This document shows positions 21,421 through 33,641 of a stretch of DNA of 64,000 nucleotides, piece by piece. The first letter of the stretch is position 1; the number at the start of each line of letters is the position of its first letter. Made by a program: the position numbers and the translations under genes. The notes under the pieces were generated by a model that saw only the letters and a program-made list of their open reading frames with translations, had not been told where the DNA came from and did not search any database. The stretch comes from Diprion similis (taxonomy: Eukaryota; Arthropoda; Insecta; Hymenoptera; Diprionidae). The stretch spans positions 2,232,001-2,296,000 of the forward strand of contig NC_060115.1 of assembly GCF_021155765.1 (NCBI RefSeq), written 5' to 3'.

Positions 21421-23628
21421 CGAGCAAATATCGTCTCCAGATTCCAAGTGGCGAAGCTATTTAAGCAATTTCGACGAAAATCACGTGTCAATAAACGACT
21501 AATTCTGGTCTGGTGCACAAAATGCGAAAATTTGGTAGAGCAATGCGGTGATTAAGTTAACCAAGCTCACCTCTGTTTGCTTGTCGGCGTTTTTTCTCAG
21601 CTTTCAATTAAGACGCGCAGAATCGAAAACGGGATTAATTACCACTCCGGCAGCAAGTTGGCGAAATAATTCGCGACACATGCGACGTGGCGTGGGTGAA
21701 AACTTGGCCACCGCCATTTGAGCGCGAAAACAAAGTGAGCTCAATCCCGAGACGGAGTCACCTTTTATCATAATAAACGAATGCGATGTAGGTGATTAAG
21801 CAGACGGAAAGTGTGAAACAGGATGCGTGAATTAGTAACAGTTTTCAGTTTTCGAGTAGTCATGTTTTAGGTGCAAAAGCGAACCTTTGAAGAGATTTCG
21901 CCGGTTTAGAGAGCAGCACGTCGATGATCGTTGCGCAACGTCTTTATAATACCGCAACGCTAGACCCGTTTAGATACGGATAATGCCTATGGTGTTTACT
22001 AGTATATGCCTGTCGCGATTTGCTAGGAAGGAAGTAACGAACGATTGTCTATTATATCGGCGATCTCGAAGCGGATGAAAAAAAAACGTCACATTTGTTT
22101 CTGAATAAATACATGAGAAGCCAATGTACGGTGCATATCCACTTTCCTTTGCAAAGATAAACGGGGAATAGAAAATGTTAATTAGTAACACGTACGTCAG
22201 GATTTTTACTAACCTGTCACTTTTCCGACATTTTATATATGTAAATGGCTTGCAGCGATAGATATGCTTGAGAATTATCGATCACTGAAGATGCTCAGGT
22301 ACCAAAGAATATTGACAGTGCACATCCGCGTTACGTGAAAAGATCATTTCAAAATGGTTAACCATTTTGATCGAAAATGAAGAAACCATCCTGTGAAAAT
22401 TAATAAATTCACGGCGTAAGAATTTCTTTAACATTTCGTCGCTGCGTTTGCAAAGAAGAAAGATGTTCGTTAACCCTCGAGAGACTGTGATCCGAGTCGA
22501 GTTTATCCAATTGGCAAATGGCAATTGAAACAACGAGCCAGAGCGAAACAATAAAACGCACATTAGCTTGTGGTTTATCTACACGATGCGATGATATGGA
22601 TATGTGTGTGTAAGAAAAAGAACAAGTGGCGTGAGTTTGCTCCGCGTCGACATTAGCTACTGTACACACATGTTATACCAGGCAAACAATTACTTTCCGA
22701 GATTAAAAATTTTCTCGGATTTTTTCTCCAAAGTAAATTTATTCTATACAGCGATTGCGTAACGCGTTATACCCACGTAAGTTACTCACTCTCGAAATTG
22801 ACCTCCTCCATCGATAAATTGACCTTTGATCGCGATTTGTTCTCAATTTACTTTTTGTTGATATACTTATTTTTTTCTTTCTTTCCGTTAGTGCGTTACA
22901 ACACCGTGATAGGTGACGCAGGGAAAACAACTTTTAACCCCGTCAATTCATCGCCATTCTCAGAAATTTTCAGGAAATCCGGCCAAACTTCGATTGGTTT
23001 CTAAAAATCGTTGAAAGAAAAAATCTGGGGTGAAATCGAGACCGGAAAACCTTCCGCAGGCGTTTATTAGCTGCATGAACATCCTACACTCGTCAAGACA
23101 AAAGCAGCCGCAAAGCTGTCGGGTTCTCATACGTTATAATACGATAGCATATTTACATACATATGTATATGCCTGCATCGCCGCCAACTGGAAACTGAGA
23201 AGTGGGAAGATGAATTAGTGTCACTAATCCATTTGTTTACGCCGCGTTGAGAGGCTAGTTAATCCCCGAGCAAGGCGTATACATCAGGGACTGACAGCGT
23301 GTCAGACAAGGTTCTCACATTGTTTACATTTTTCTTTTCTCTTTCATTTTTTTTTTTTTTTTTTTTTACCACCCCCGCCCCCATTCTGATCTACTATTCG
23401 TCCGCAACCCCCGGGCGGGGCGGTCCACGGCCAGTACAAGAAGGGTTTTTCAAAAGCGGAGCAAGTTGACGTGTCGTCTGGTCGTGAGAGAATTAGAGAG
23501 CGACTGCTGCAGGGAACGTCTGCATCTCGAGGAGCTTAGACCCTGGTTTATAAATACAACAACGCCTTTGAGCTCGGTGTTTGGACTCGGAGTTCCTACG
23601 GTGGATACTTGGGCTATTTAGTCAGGTG

Positions 23629-23649
23629 CCCCCCCCCCCCCCCCCCCCC
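23629..23649. repeat. Poly-C tract (21 C)
   Basis: An uninterrupted run of 21 cytosines in non-coding DNA. Runs of C this long are unusual in AT-rich insect DNA and are prone to sequencing and assembly length error. Confidence 0.9.
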
Positions 23650-23782
23650 TCCACCTCGTAAAAGACGCTCCTTTTATTTTATGGCCTCTTGTGCCACCTA
23701 CACTTTATCCAGAGGCCTGATGCTGGTACTCGAGAAAAAGGAACGGCACATGACCATCGGTGGCGGGTGCACAGTAACCTAG

Positions 23783-24151
23783 GACAGGAACACGAAACCA
23801 GATCTCATCCAGGGCTGCGCTTCGTGTAACCCGAAGATACCCAACACGTGTCGACGAGATGCCACGTGCTTCGCTGCATGCTCGCAATCAGATACGTACC
23901 AGGCGTCGTTCATCCTGCAGGATGTCGAGGAGACCGGTATCAATACGCGCTGTTATTGTCCTGGAGTGGGAAAAGGGAAAAGACTGAACTGTCACTGGAC
24001 ACTGAACGACTCGAGTGATCGTCGATGTGCTGTTGAGGTTCGGACTGATGGACTGAATTTTCAACGTCTCAAGAACCGGCTGTCAGTGGCTATAGGGACG
24101 GAATGGTGTGCCGAGAGAATAATGGGGTGCCATCGAAATAAAGGAATGTAG
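23783..24151 (+). other. Cysteine-rich open frame without start codon, unknown
   Basis: The frame is open for 122 codons from a possible acceptor (AACCTAG/GACAGG) to TAG at 24149-24151, with no ATG upstream in frame. It holds eleven cysteines, about three times chance. These include GCASCNPKIPNTC, DATCFAAC and RCYC in the first half. The spacing does not match the chitin-binding peritrophin, EGF or other cysteine patterns I know. It could be a terminal exon of a secreted or extracellular protein, or chance. I do not assign a function. Confidence 0.2.
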
Positions 24152-26899
24152 GTCTTCTAACATCAAGCGAGTAACAGGTGAGCCAATTAAGTCGCAGAAA
24201 CAGAGCGTAAGACGCCAGCGGAGAGCCTGGCATCTCAATTACCATTTCAAATGTATGTATAATCTTCACGTGTGCAATATATAGCTACTCTTGACCAGAA
24301 CACACGTTGCGATCCGTCATAAACGATTCGTAGCACGTTTCTCGCGTGTTGTACCGTCACGTTTGTCTCTTTCTCTCTATCTCTCTTTCTCTTTTGAGTG
24401 AGGAAACAAAATTTTAGGATCAAATTGTGTGAAAACTGAGGTAAAGTAGAAAAGTCGTTGATATCGAAGGGTGAACGTCAGAGTCGTATACGAGGAGAGA
24501 AGGTGCGTCTTGACGCCGAGAATGGAAATGGAAAGAAATTAAACACGAACGGCGTACGGGCTCCACCGTTAACTGTACGTATAATAATTGTAGAGTATTA
24601 ACAAGACATTTTTGGAGCGTGACTGAGAGCGGGCAGAGACTGTTGCAAACCCGACTCCTCGAGGTAGACGCAAGACACGGCTACCAGTCAACGAAGCCAT
24701 CGCATCGCCACGGCGAACCATATCTGACAATGTTTAATACCAATCTGTCGCGACATGGAACTAGAATAAGGATCTAAAAGCCAAAATACTCCAAGGATTC
24801 CGATCTTGTTTCAAATTGAAAGAGAAAAGTAATGGTCTACTGATTCGGAAGATTGATGTACGGTTTTATCCTTTCTCTCCTTACCTAATGCAAAAACTTA
24901 ATTGCGTCCCATTATTATTCATTACAAAACACAGGGAAGTCCTTAAACAGCATCCAAGTCTGTATCACATTATCGATCTTGTATCAAGATGGTGGATAGT
25001 TGAGTCACCTTAGGTGACTGACAACCGAATCACCGCGCGATGTTTAACGTTGAATACCCAATTATATTATCAGTTGTCGAAAGCTCGTGTTGATAGATGT
25101 GTCTGTCGATAAGTGACGAGCACACTGTTCTATAGCACGCACTATACTTCGAATGTGCTTTGGTACGTTGTGCATAATAGCTTATCTTGTAAATCAATTA
25201 TATGTATACTTGTACATGCAGTGGAAGCTGACGACATGTCGTTGCCTGGTACATGCGCGTAATAATCTGTAAGAAAAGCAGCTGAAAAAAATTGACGAAA
25301 TGATTTCAAAAACCAGGGTCGATGATATCCAGAGTCATACCGACATCAGCTTCATCAGCGTCCCGATGAACGATGGGAACTACTTTTACGACGTGAATTT
25401 ACATAGCTCACACAGCATTCGCGTACACAAGCATGCTGCAATACGAACCCCAGAGAGAGAGAGATAGAGAGAGAAAGAGAGGAGCATGCATGAGGCCGTC
25501 GTCCGACGCCTTAGAAATTCTTTAATGACTTTATGTCACGGGCTGCACACCAAGAAAGCCCGTTTAAGCTTTGTCGTCGTTATAGCCTGACGGATTAGCC
25601 TGCCCGGAGACGAGGAATTAAAAGCTGATGTAAAACCGACGGTTTTTATCCCCGATTCTCTGACGATAACAATTTCTAAAAATTCTCTCACGCGGGTTAA
25701 CAATCAAATAAAGAAGGAGGAAATATGAACGACGATCACTTGACCGCGGCATGCTATTAATTTGAAAACAGATGGTACCCGCGTATGGTACCAGAGGCGG
25801 TGCATGTGATGGAGAGAGTGTTACGAGAACGAGAGTGTAAGCGAGGGCTGAAGGGGGCGCGAAACATCTGTCCCTGGGGGATAGTTTTGTTTAGAAACAT
25901 GGGTGTACGTAATTGAATCGATCCTGAAGCTCGGTTCCGGTTCCGAGGCGTGGTGCAGCACGGAGTTAAGGTGGGAAAGCGATAAAAGTTGTTTCAAAAT
26001 TACCAGCAACAATAAATTGAGATAAGAAAATTAGCGCGGACGTATTAGCAGTTCGTCTGATGAAAATGAGGCTGCAGGTAAGAGATAGCGATCGATCATT
26101 ATTATCGGCAGCGGTCCAGCCTCCGATGACCAAGACTGGACTGTTAAGAAATGATACCGTTATTCGAATTGTGAGCGTTATCGATTTGAAAGATCATTAT
26201 CAAAGATAATTCAGGATTGCAGGTGGGATCTTCAGCGCGAATGTTTACACAGGTACATCGAATCCCCCCTCCCCTCCCCCCATGTAGATGCGTCAGCCTA
26301 CGATTAGCCTGCACAATTATCACCTAAGTTATATTCACGGAATTACGTGTTCTGAACATTTTCACCGAAAGTTTTACCGAATCAACGACGACATCACGGT
26401 ATATATATATATAAGTAAATGGCAGTACGGCAATACCATTAAAACGCGCTTAAGTGAAATCGAAACCGCAACCAATTATGAGGCGATTTTAACGTCAATA
26501 TAATCCTGGCCTAGGTTATATACAAAAAATGGTGCTCACCCATCCGCATATTGATCACTAATATAATTATGATCGAACAGAACAATCAGAATTACCGATT
26601 ACCCCAATTTGTTCGCTGGACAGAAGGTCGAATCAGTAATTAGTTCCAATATCGTAGGTCCACGATATTCAAGACAATTGATAAAACTTTTATGTCGCAT
26701 ATTAATTTAACAGATCAACAGCACTTCAAATACCTTTTACGTTTCGACTTATTCTCGTTAAGGAAAGATACAGAAAAAAATAATAATAATAATGATAAAC
26801 GTGACCTCCTCAGGGATAAACCAATCGAGTCAAATTTTCCACCTACCGGTCATCAAAGTCGTTACTTAGTCTCCGTTTCTCCTGGCGTATGTCAAACCA

Positions 26900-27700
26900 A
26901 AGACTCTGACAAAACCGTGTCGCGAATTGGATCCACACGCGATTCGTAACTCCTGGGGCACGCGTGCGGGGCGCGAGGCACGCTTCTTTAAAGCACTCGG
27001 TGCATCCGCCGAGCAGGAGACCGTCGCGAAGACACGACGGAGAAGACTGAGAAAAACCGACGAGAGGACGAGAAGCGAGCCAGAGCCGGAGGGCGACCGA
27101 GTTGAGACTGAGAGACCCTGCGACTCCACGGATCTCGTCAGCCGGCCTCTGACTGTTCAGACACCACGTGCTGCACGCGGTATCGCCGCTTTGCGCTCTG
27201 CCCCCGACTCCGGCCTTTCTCTTTCTCTCTCTCCCTCCCCCTCTCTCTCTTTCTCTCTCGTTCCGTCTCCCCGTCCCTTTATCCCCTTTGTCACCCGCCG
27301 CCCTTCACCCAGCAGGGCTCGTTGATCGCCCTTATCCCTGCACGCGCCCCCAACCAGGGACGAGAGTCGCCAGGCAATGTCCCCGCCGTTCGTACCCCTG
27401 ATCAATACTCGACAACCACCCCCGTACTTCCTGCGGAAACCACCACCCCAGACTCCTGCTCGTACAATATCTCTGTGCGTGGACCACCGGAGACTCTCCG
27501 AGACTGCGCGACTTCGCCATCAGGATCAGGAACGGTGCTAAGGGCGGTGCAGCCCTTTGCTCCTGCTTTTCTCGAAAATTCCACCCTCGATATTTCGCGC
27601 GTCGGGGTCCACCCTCTCCAAATTTATTCAAATTCCACGAGAGGAGAGGATGTTTCTATGCGGCTTAAAGGGGGGAGGGGAGGGGGCTGATTTTCTTGAA
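26900..27700. promoter_or_regulatory. GC- and CT-rich patch, possible promoter/5' UTR
   Basis: CG-rich purine DNA (about 26990-27130) is followed by long CT-rich stretches (27210-27270) and then GC-rich sequence to 27700. Such composition is typical of insect 5' UTRs and broad promoters. Open frames on both strands (for example 27322-27690 +) reflect the composition. No core promoter motif is decisive, so this is a compositional call only. Confidence 0.25.
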
Positions 27701-29011
27701 GCCTGCGTGCAGGGTTTAGCGCCTTTCTTCGGAAATCTTTACTTTCCGCTTGCTGCACACTCCGGTTTCCAATCGAACGTTTCTGCGGTTGGCACGGGAT
27801 GGAGGACATATTATGCACCGTTGAATCACGTCACATGTTGCGTGCACTATCATTGGTTTAGAATATCACGCAGTTCGTCACTGTATGCTCGCTATGAGTT
27901 TTAGTTTGAGACACGTAGGTATGCACCGTGTAAGAAATCCGTGAAATTCAATTCAGACCTGTCACGCGGCTGTGAGTCTTGAATCCTTGCAGACTCGACT
28001 TGCTGCTCATTCATACTACACCCGTTACGTGATACACAATTTTGTCCTCGTAATAGCGACACGTTTTTATAGCGATTGAAAGTTACGTAACTGCGACACG
28101 GTTCGTTCAATCCGGTCCATCGATCGATTCATCCAATTATCGTTTCGACTCCGTCTCGTGTACGAGATTTACGCTCTTCCAGCTCTCTGCTGCGGTCGAG
28201 AAATCACGGAGAAGCGCAAACAGTTTGTCTTTTCTCGGAGCTGGAGATCGGTAAACCTGAATTACTGCATTGTGTTTTTAAGCTGGGCTGCGTAATTGAT
28301 TTAGCACTTTAATCAGTCCTCCGTCTGCGGTGCAGACACAAAAACGTAGAATTTTGTACCGCAGAAAATAGTAAACAGAAAAAGAATCTTGCAATGTCGA
28401 GAGTATTTTTATCGTCATCCTCGGTGCGGGAATCGCCGCATCAATTTAGCGGGTACTTAATTGTCAAACCATGACACAACGCAATTGACAAAAAATAAGG
28501 TTTCCGTAGAGAAAGTGTAACGCGGTGCTCGGATGATTGTACAACTTCCATGTAAACGTGCGAAAATAGACATTTTCTTTTTGCCGATCACAATGACTGG
28601 AGTAGCTTTCCTATCTACACCTATCTGTGAATTCCTGTTTAATTCGTTACCCGGAGCACCGTTTTTTATTTCTGCAAATTAAGCACCACCATGTCACCGT
28701 TATACTCGGTACCCGAAATCTTTTGGCAATGACGGTAATTCGAATGAATACCTATATATATATATACACTCGTGAGCCGCATGCTCGCTTCAGTGTAATG
28801 AATATTTTCAGTCCATATCTTTTCTGGTAAACCACGACCTGATAACAAAGTGTGACACCGTGTATTATGAAAGTATTATATTCGCATTGACCGTTATAGA
28901 TAAAAAGTCCAGAACGCGATTGACAATTCCGATAAGCGAATTAAGTTGAATCCATTTTTTTTCCATTTTCCATTATCTTGACGAACCTGTCAATTATTCA
29001 CTCTATTATAG

Positions 29012-29134
29012 GATCCAACCTCTACTTCAACAAGCGTCGTCGTTGAGCAACGTGGCGCCAAAAAGAGAGCCACAGAAATCTTCCTGCCATCGCAGCTGTC
29101 GGGCTTTGATTTGGTCACATCAAATTCGAGTACG
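29012..29134 (+). other. Candidate internal exon, 41 codons, unknown protein
   Basis: Bounded by CTATTATAG and G/GTAAGA, 123 nt, symmetric phase 0-0. The open frame includes VVVEQRGAKKRATEIFLPSQ and continues LSGFDLVTSNSST. Splice signals and composition are good, but one short exon cannot be identified or linked to neighbours. Confidence 0.22.
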
Positions 29135-29297
29135 GTAAGAAGTGCGATAGAAAATTACTTTTATTATTACATACCACTTTCCTTGAGTACCAATCCGTAT
29201 ATCGTCTACTAAAACTACGTCTTAGGATGCATTGGGGCGCATAAAATTTCGGATTTGTGCCACCCACGAAATCTTTTGTGTACTGCATGACGACCAA

Positions 29298-29313
29298 AAA
29301 AAAAAAAAAAAAG
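29298..29313. repeat. Poly-A tract
   Basis: A run of 16 adenines within otherwise featureless non-coding DNA. Confidence 0.7.
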
Positions 29314-31342
29314 AAGGAATGAAAAATAGAGGACGGAAAACAAGACTCGCGTTTTACTCCGTTGTGTTTGCAATCTGCTTGGAATCGGCGGTACGTTTTA
29401 TGATGTAACAGAACGGTAACCATCCATGAACCAGTCGAGTAGTACCCACATATTTACTTGAAAATACTTGCCCAATCCGTTGCGCGGCGAGATTTCGTCG
29501 GTTATAATCTGATGTCGTGTTGCGGTAGCGGAGAACTTCTCTTGCGAGCGAGAAAAAAATTATACATATGCATGTACAATTGTACAGTTACATGATCGTG
29601 GTGGTATAATATTATGTGCTTCTGGGAACAGCTTAACCTTTTTACAAATGAGGGGCGATTGTTTGGTGAACAAAATTAGCCTCAACACCCCTGAAGGGAG
29701 CTACGAGGACCCGCGACATCGTAGATATTCAAATTTTCCCGCCAAGCGTTCGGAAGTCTGCAGATCGGTGGGAACAGGAAAATCGTAATCTGGCGAAGCA
29801 AACGGTAGATGCAGAATGACATGGAAACGACACGTAAGAAACGCGTTACACAAGAGTTCAAGAGATCTCGAGATCTTCGATATCTACGTGACTGAGAACC
29901 AGCTGCAGGGCCGCAAATAATGCTAGCAGAAAAAACCAGTTACAGACTCTGGTACCTTCGAACGGTCTCATCGTGGGATTCGAAACATCCTAAGAAATAT
30001 TGTACCACTACACACGATCATGTAACAAAATAAAGGCAAAGTCTGTAAATTTGTTTCCAGTTCTGTGAATGATCATTCGTGAAATTTCCCTGAAACGATG
30101 AACTGATAGATTGCATTACGATTACATCACAGAGCGGACTCGTCAAAATGTCTTATACCGCGTACGCGTTATAATTCCTACGCTATGATCAATATTTTTA
30201 AGCGAGTATATTTTATTGGAATGCCGATCAAGCGAATTTATGTTTCTCATATTGCAGGGCATATTTATTCCATGAGGAAACTAGAACGATCAAGGTATGC
30301 CGTGCCAGGAACGAACGAGTGCCTGGCGTGTCCTGGCCCTTAATAACGGAGTTGTCCTTAGTTCTGGCATGCACAGATTTTAATATCTCAGTCTCAGTCA
30401 GTTCATCGATTATTTCAACCCATACCGATGCAACCTATTTTTGCTCCGATCGTTATGCGAAGATTTAAGCTTTTATATTTAAGCTCAATTGGTAAAGTAT
30501 GATGGCACGTGAATTCTAATTCCGTTAAGTATCACAGAATGTTGGGGAAAAGACATACACTGTTAAAAAAAATCTCACTTCTTTATTCAAAAGGTACTTC
30601 GAAGATAGAAGCCCCTAATCCAAGGTTCTCATAGTTTGATCAACTATTTTTTTACCAAAGATTAATGAAATAAAATCAAAAGTGTATCCAATTGTAATAT
30701 AACGCATAGACAGCGGTAAATTAATTTTACTGTCTTTGGAAGAGAAATAGTTTTCGTTAATTCTGCAGTCGTGGTAGAAATGTGGTCCCGCTGATTGAAC
30801 ATTCTAAAACGGAAAAAGGTAATAAATATCTGATTTCTATTTTAATTTTTTTAAATCTGCAGCGTGATTAGTTTGTTACATTGACGGTATCTTAGTGAGA
30901 TGTCACTACTGGCTGCATCTCATATCAGCGCCTTCCTGTAAAACATTTAAATCACCAGCACTTTGGGTCAGTGATTCCCCATTTTTGGGTTTGTGGTAAT
31001 CAAGCCGGAATCGAGTCGTTTTCATCTTTCGCAATATAATTCAAATTGAATTGGCGCTACATTTTGTCCAGCTTGTATTACGTATTCAATATATTCGCCA
31101 AACAAATCGGATCCCCAACCTCTTGGCAATCGGAATGTCCAACTAGTCGATCTAGGGACTTTGTTTTCGAAGCCAATGTAAGTTGGCCATACTTTTTATT
31201 CGGCAAACAGACAGTTTCTCACGAAGCAGCCGATCGTTTTTCTAACCCTGATTCTAACCTCGAAACTCGTAATCATGAAGCAGTAAATAAATATCGCAAA
31301 GAAGCTAACTGACGAAAATCATAGGATTCAAGAATCGGTAAA

Positions 31343-32761
31343 ATGTGGAAGACGGTGAGAATTTGCGAAAGACTGGCGGTACATTTGAAGAACGTCTCGA
31401 ATTGCAAAAGAACGTTCCTCTCCGATGCTTACCGCTGCGACGAGGCGTGGAAAAAGCGGCTCGCAAACCCGCTACTGGAAAAGGTAGATTTAGAGAAATT
31501 ATACGTATTGATTAGTCAGAAATATTCCAAAGCGAGTAAGGCAAACGCGGTCGACATAGATATATTTGCAAACGCGATAAGGGGAGACGGTGAGGAGATC
31601 GACGAGCTGATTGATCTCCTCTCCAAATTGAGAAGGACATCGGAAACATCACAAATGTTAGACTCGACTCAATACGCTGTCGTTAGGAGCTTCATGAAAG
31701 CTAATCGCATCGACGGGCTTCTTACTGTATTACATGACAGACTAAACTACGGAGTCTTTCCCGACCACTGTGCCCTCAACATTCTTATCGATTCGCTTGT
31801 AAAAAGTAAAGATTACACATCCGCTGCACGTGCTGCAGTGTTACTGATGCTCCAGGAAGATTTCGAGAATGAAATATCAAACGCACTCGTCGTCTATGCC
31901 TGTCACATGTACCTCAAGAATCCAGGAGACAGTTGGAAAGAGCCGGAGCCTGTTATAGATAAGAGCAAAGAGGTGGTTAAAGTGCGAGTCAGATTTCTTA
32001 GGAATCCATACTTCGACGATCATTTTGACCTGCAAAAACCAGCTCATCTAGTAGGAAAAACATTAGCCATGTATGGTAAACACATGGGTGATTCGATTGG
32101 GAGAACTTATCAGCTAATTGGGCTTACGCTTTATGGGAAATATGATGCAGCTACTAGTTTGGTCAAGGAATGGACGCAGACTGACACAAAGCAAGTTCTC
32201 TATCGCGACGGATTAGAATTGGTCAAAAGTGAACTGGCCAAAATTGCAGAGAGCGAAATCACTGACCAAATCAAAGCTCTTAATGAGGAACTGAAAATGT
32301 TGGCAGCTGCTGATCTGGTGAATGAAAGTCTAGAAGCTGCTATGGAGAAAAGAGTGAAAGATACTGTCAGCCAATTTGAGGAGAAGGACATTGCTTCCCA
32401 ACTTGAGGTAGGTTTCCTTCGATAGTTTCATATTTGTAACAATTAAAAAGTATGAGAATTTTGATTACGTATTTTTCAGGCCTTTTCTGAGTGGGAAAAG
32501 ACAAGGCAGTCTGTGATTGACCAGCAGCTGGCTGAATTGGATAAACAGCAGCGACTAGAAAATATTGCCAAGATTAAGGAGGACCTTCAACAAAGAGAAC
32601 GAGTGTTAACCTTCTTTGAGAATGAGGAACAGATCGACCTGATAATCGAGAGTAGAGAAAATGAAGTAGAAGAGAAACTAACTGAGGAGAAGCCACAGAA
32701 TGTTGAGGAGGAGAATTACATACCCCCAGAAGTTGATAGCAGAGCTCGACAAACTCGCTGA
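31343..32761 (+). CDS. mRpS27: Small ribosomal subunit protein mS27, mitochondrial (MRPS27), 2 exons
   Basis: Component of the mitochondrial small ribosomal subunit with PPR-like helical repeats. Exons 31343-32407 and 32480-32761 are joined in phase 0 by a 72-bp GT-AG intron, giving 448 aa. The first ATG opens an N-terminus rich in Arg/Lys with few acids (MWKTVRICERLAVHLKN), as expected of a matrix-targeting signal. Family hallmarks are LNYGVFPDHCALNILIDSLV at about residues 130-155, then VLLMLQEDFENEISNALVVY. The C-terminal part (about 300-448) is Glu/Lys/Gln-rich and predicted coiled coil, as in vertebrate MRPS27. Length is close to the family norm (about 415 in human). It is convergent with CCDC22. 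Poly(A) signal candidates follow at 32851. Identification rests on remembered family similarity across the protein. Confidence 0.92.
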
Positions 32762-32850
32762 TTAACTGTAGACATTTCATACACAGCTATTATTTGCAAC
32801 TTTTCATCATTTTTCTAATCTAAAATTTATTTCTGTAATACAACGGTAGT

Positions 32851-32856
32851 AATAAA
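32851..32856 (+). terminator. mS27 poly(A) signal
   Basis: AATAAA lies 90 bp after the mS27 stop. A further AATAAA occurs near 32987. Either could be used. Confidence 0.5.
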
Positions 32857-33444
32857 TTTCACAGATGAAATATCTGACGGAACTTAATTCTTTTGAAAGG
32901 TTTGAAGAATCTGAACTTCACTTAAAGGAAGATACTCCCAGAACCGAAATTTACGAACTACGACATCGAATTGGAAGCGGATTTCGGTAAATAAATCAAA
33001 AAACAAACGGTTATAGATTCTTTGAACAATTTGGTACTTTTTTTTATAATGGTTACATTTGTTAACAATTACACTTTGCGTTCAACCTCATAAAATAATA
33101 GCTTAAGTCAGTCACAACTGGGTCGATGAAGTCCATTGCAAAAAACTGCCACGTTCTGTTACTTATAGTTACAGTATATTTGTAGTCATTGAGTCCATTG
33201 TAAAGTAGATGTATACTATCAAGCTTTTACATATTTGTACATATTTATTCACAAGCTTGATATTATGATATTTGTGTACTGTTGTGTATAATTATTTATA
33301 TTTTATGCATAATGATGACAAATTTTATCAATTTGAAGCTCTGCGTAGGAAAATTAAGAAAATAAACTACACGATGTTGAAAATTTGGAATCTTCTAATC
33401 TTAGGCTTCGCAATTAATATCATTTGAGCGATGATGCTCTTCTG

Positions 33445-33450
33445 TTTATT
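33445..33450 (-). terminator. CCDC22 poly(A) signal
   Basis: TTTATT on the + strand reads AATAAA on the CCDC22 strand, 192 bp past its stop codon. It leaves roughly 590 bp to the mS27 signal, so the two convergent 3' ends need not overlap. Confidence 0.4.
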
Positions 33451-33641
33451 TTTTCCATCAATTTTCTTCTACTCGATGGCCGTGCTCAAACGATTATTAT
33501 TACGTACTTTAGCGGCAGTTACAAGCATTGATTGGGCCCGTGCAAGCGCCCTATTTCTCTTTTTTTTTATCAACGATTAACAATTACAACTTAGACCTCG
33601 GAAGGCAGTTACTTAAATCTACAGACCACGTATCGGAGCTA

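Larger units (their letters stand above)
17135..31342. other. 14-kb region with no identifiable gene; possible distal 5' exons
   Basis: No protein family is recognisable between the GAS2-like start codon and mS27. Large introns with remote non-coding first exons are common in such genes, so part of this may be the 5' portion of the GAS2-like locus. Contents: candidate + strand exons at 18027-18182, 18708-18790 and 29012-29134; a CpG-rich patch at about 20800-21180; a MITE-like element at 21273-21420; poly-C at 23629-23649; a cysteine-rich open frame at 23783-24151; GA/CT-rich and CpG-rich DNA at about 26900-27700; and poly-A at 29298-29313. The remainder looks like ordinary non-coding DNA. 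Confidence 0.4.

Noticed and set aside
27322-27690. 122-codon + strand open frame rich in Ser/Thr/Pro
   Set aside because: It is GC-rich DNA with open frames on both strands, no ATG start evidence, no family and no splice context. I kept it only as part of a compositional promoter candidate.
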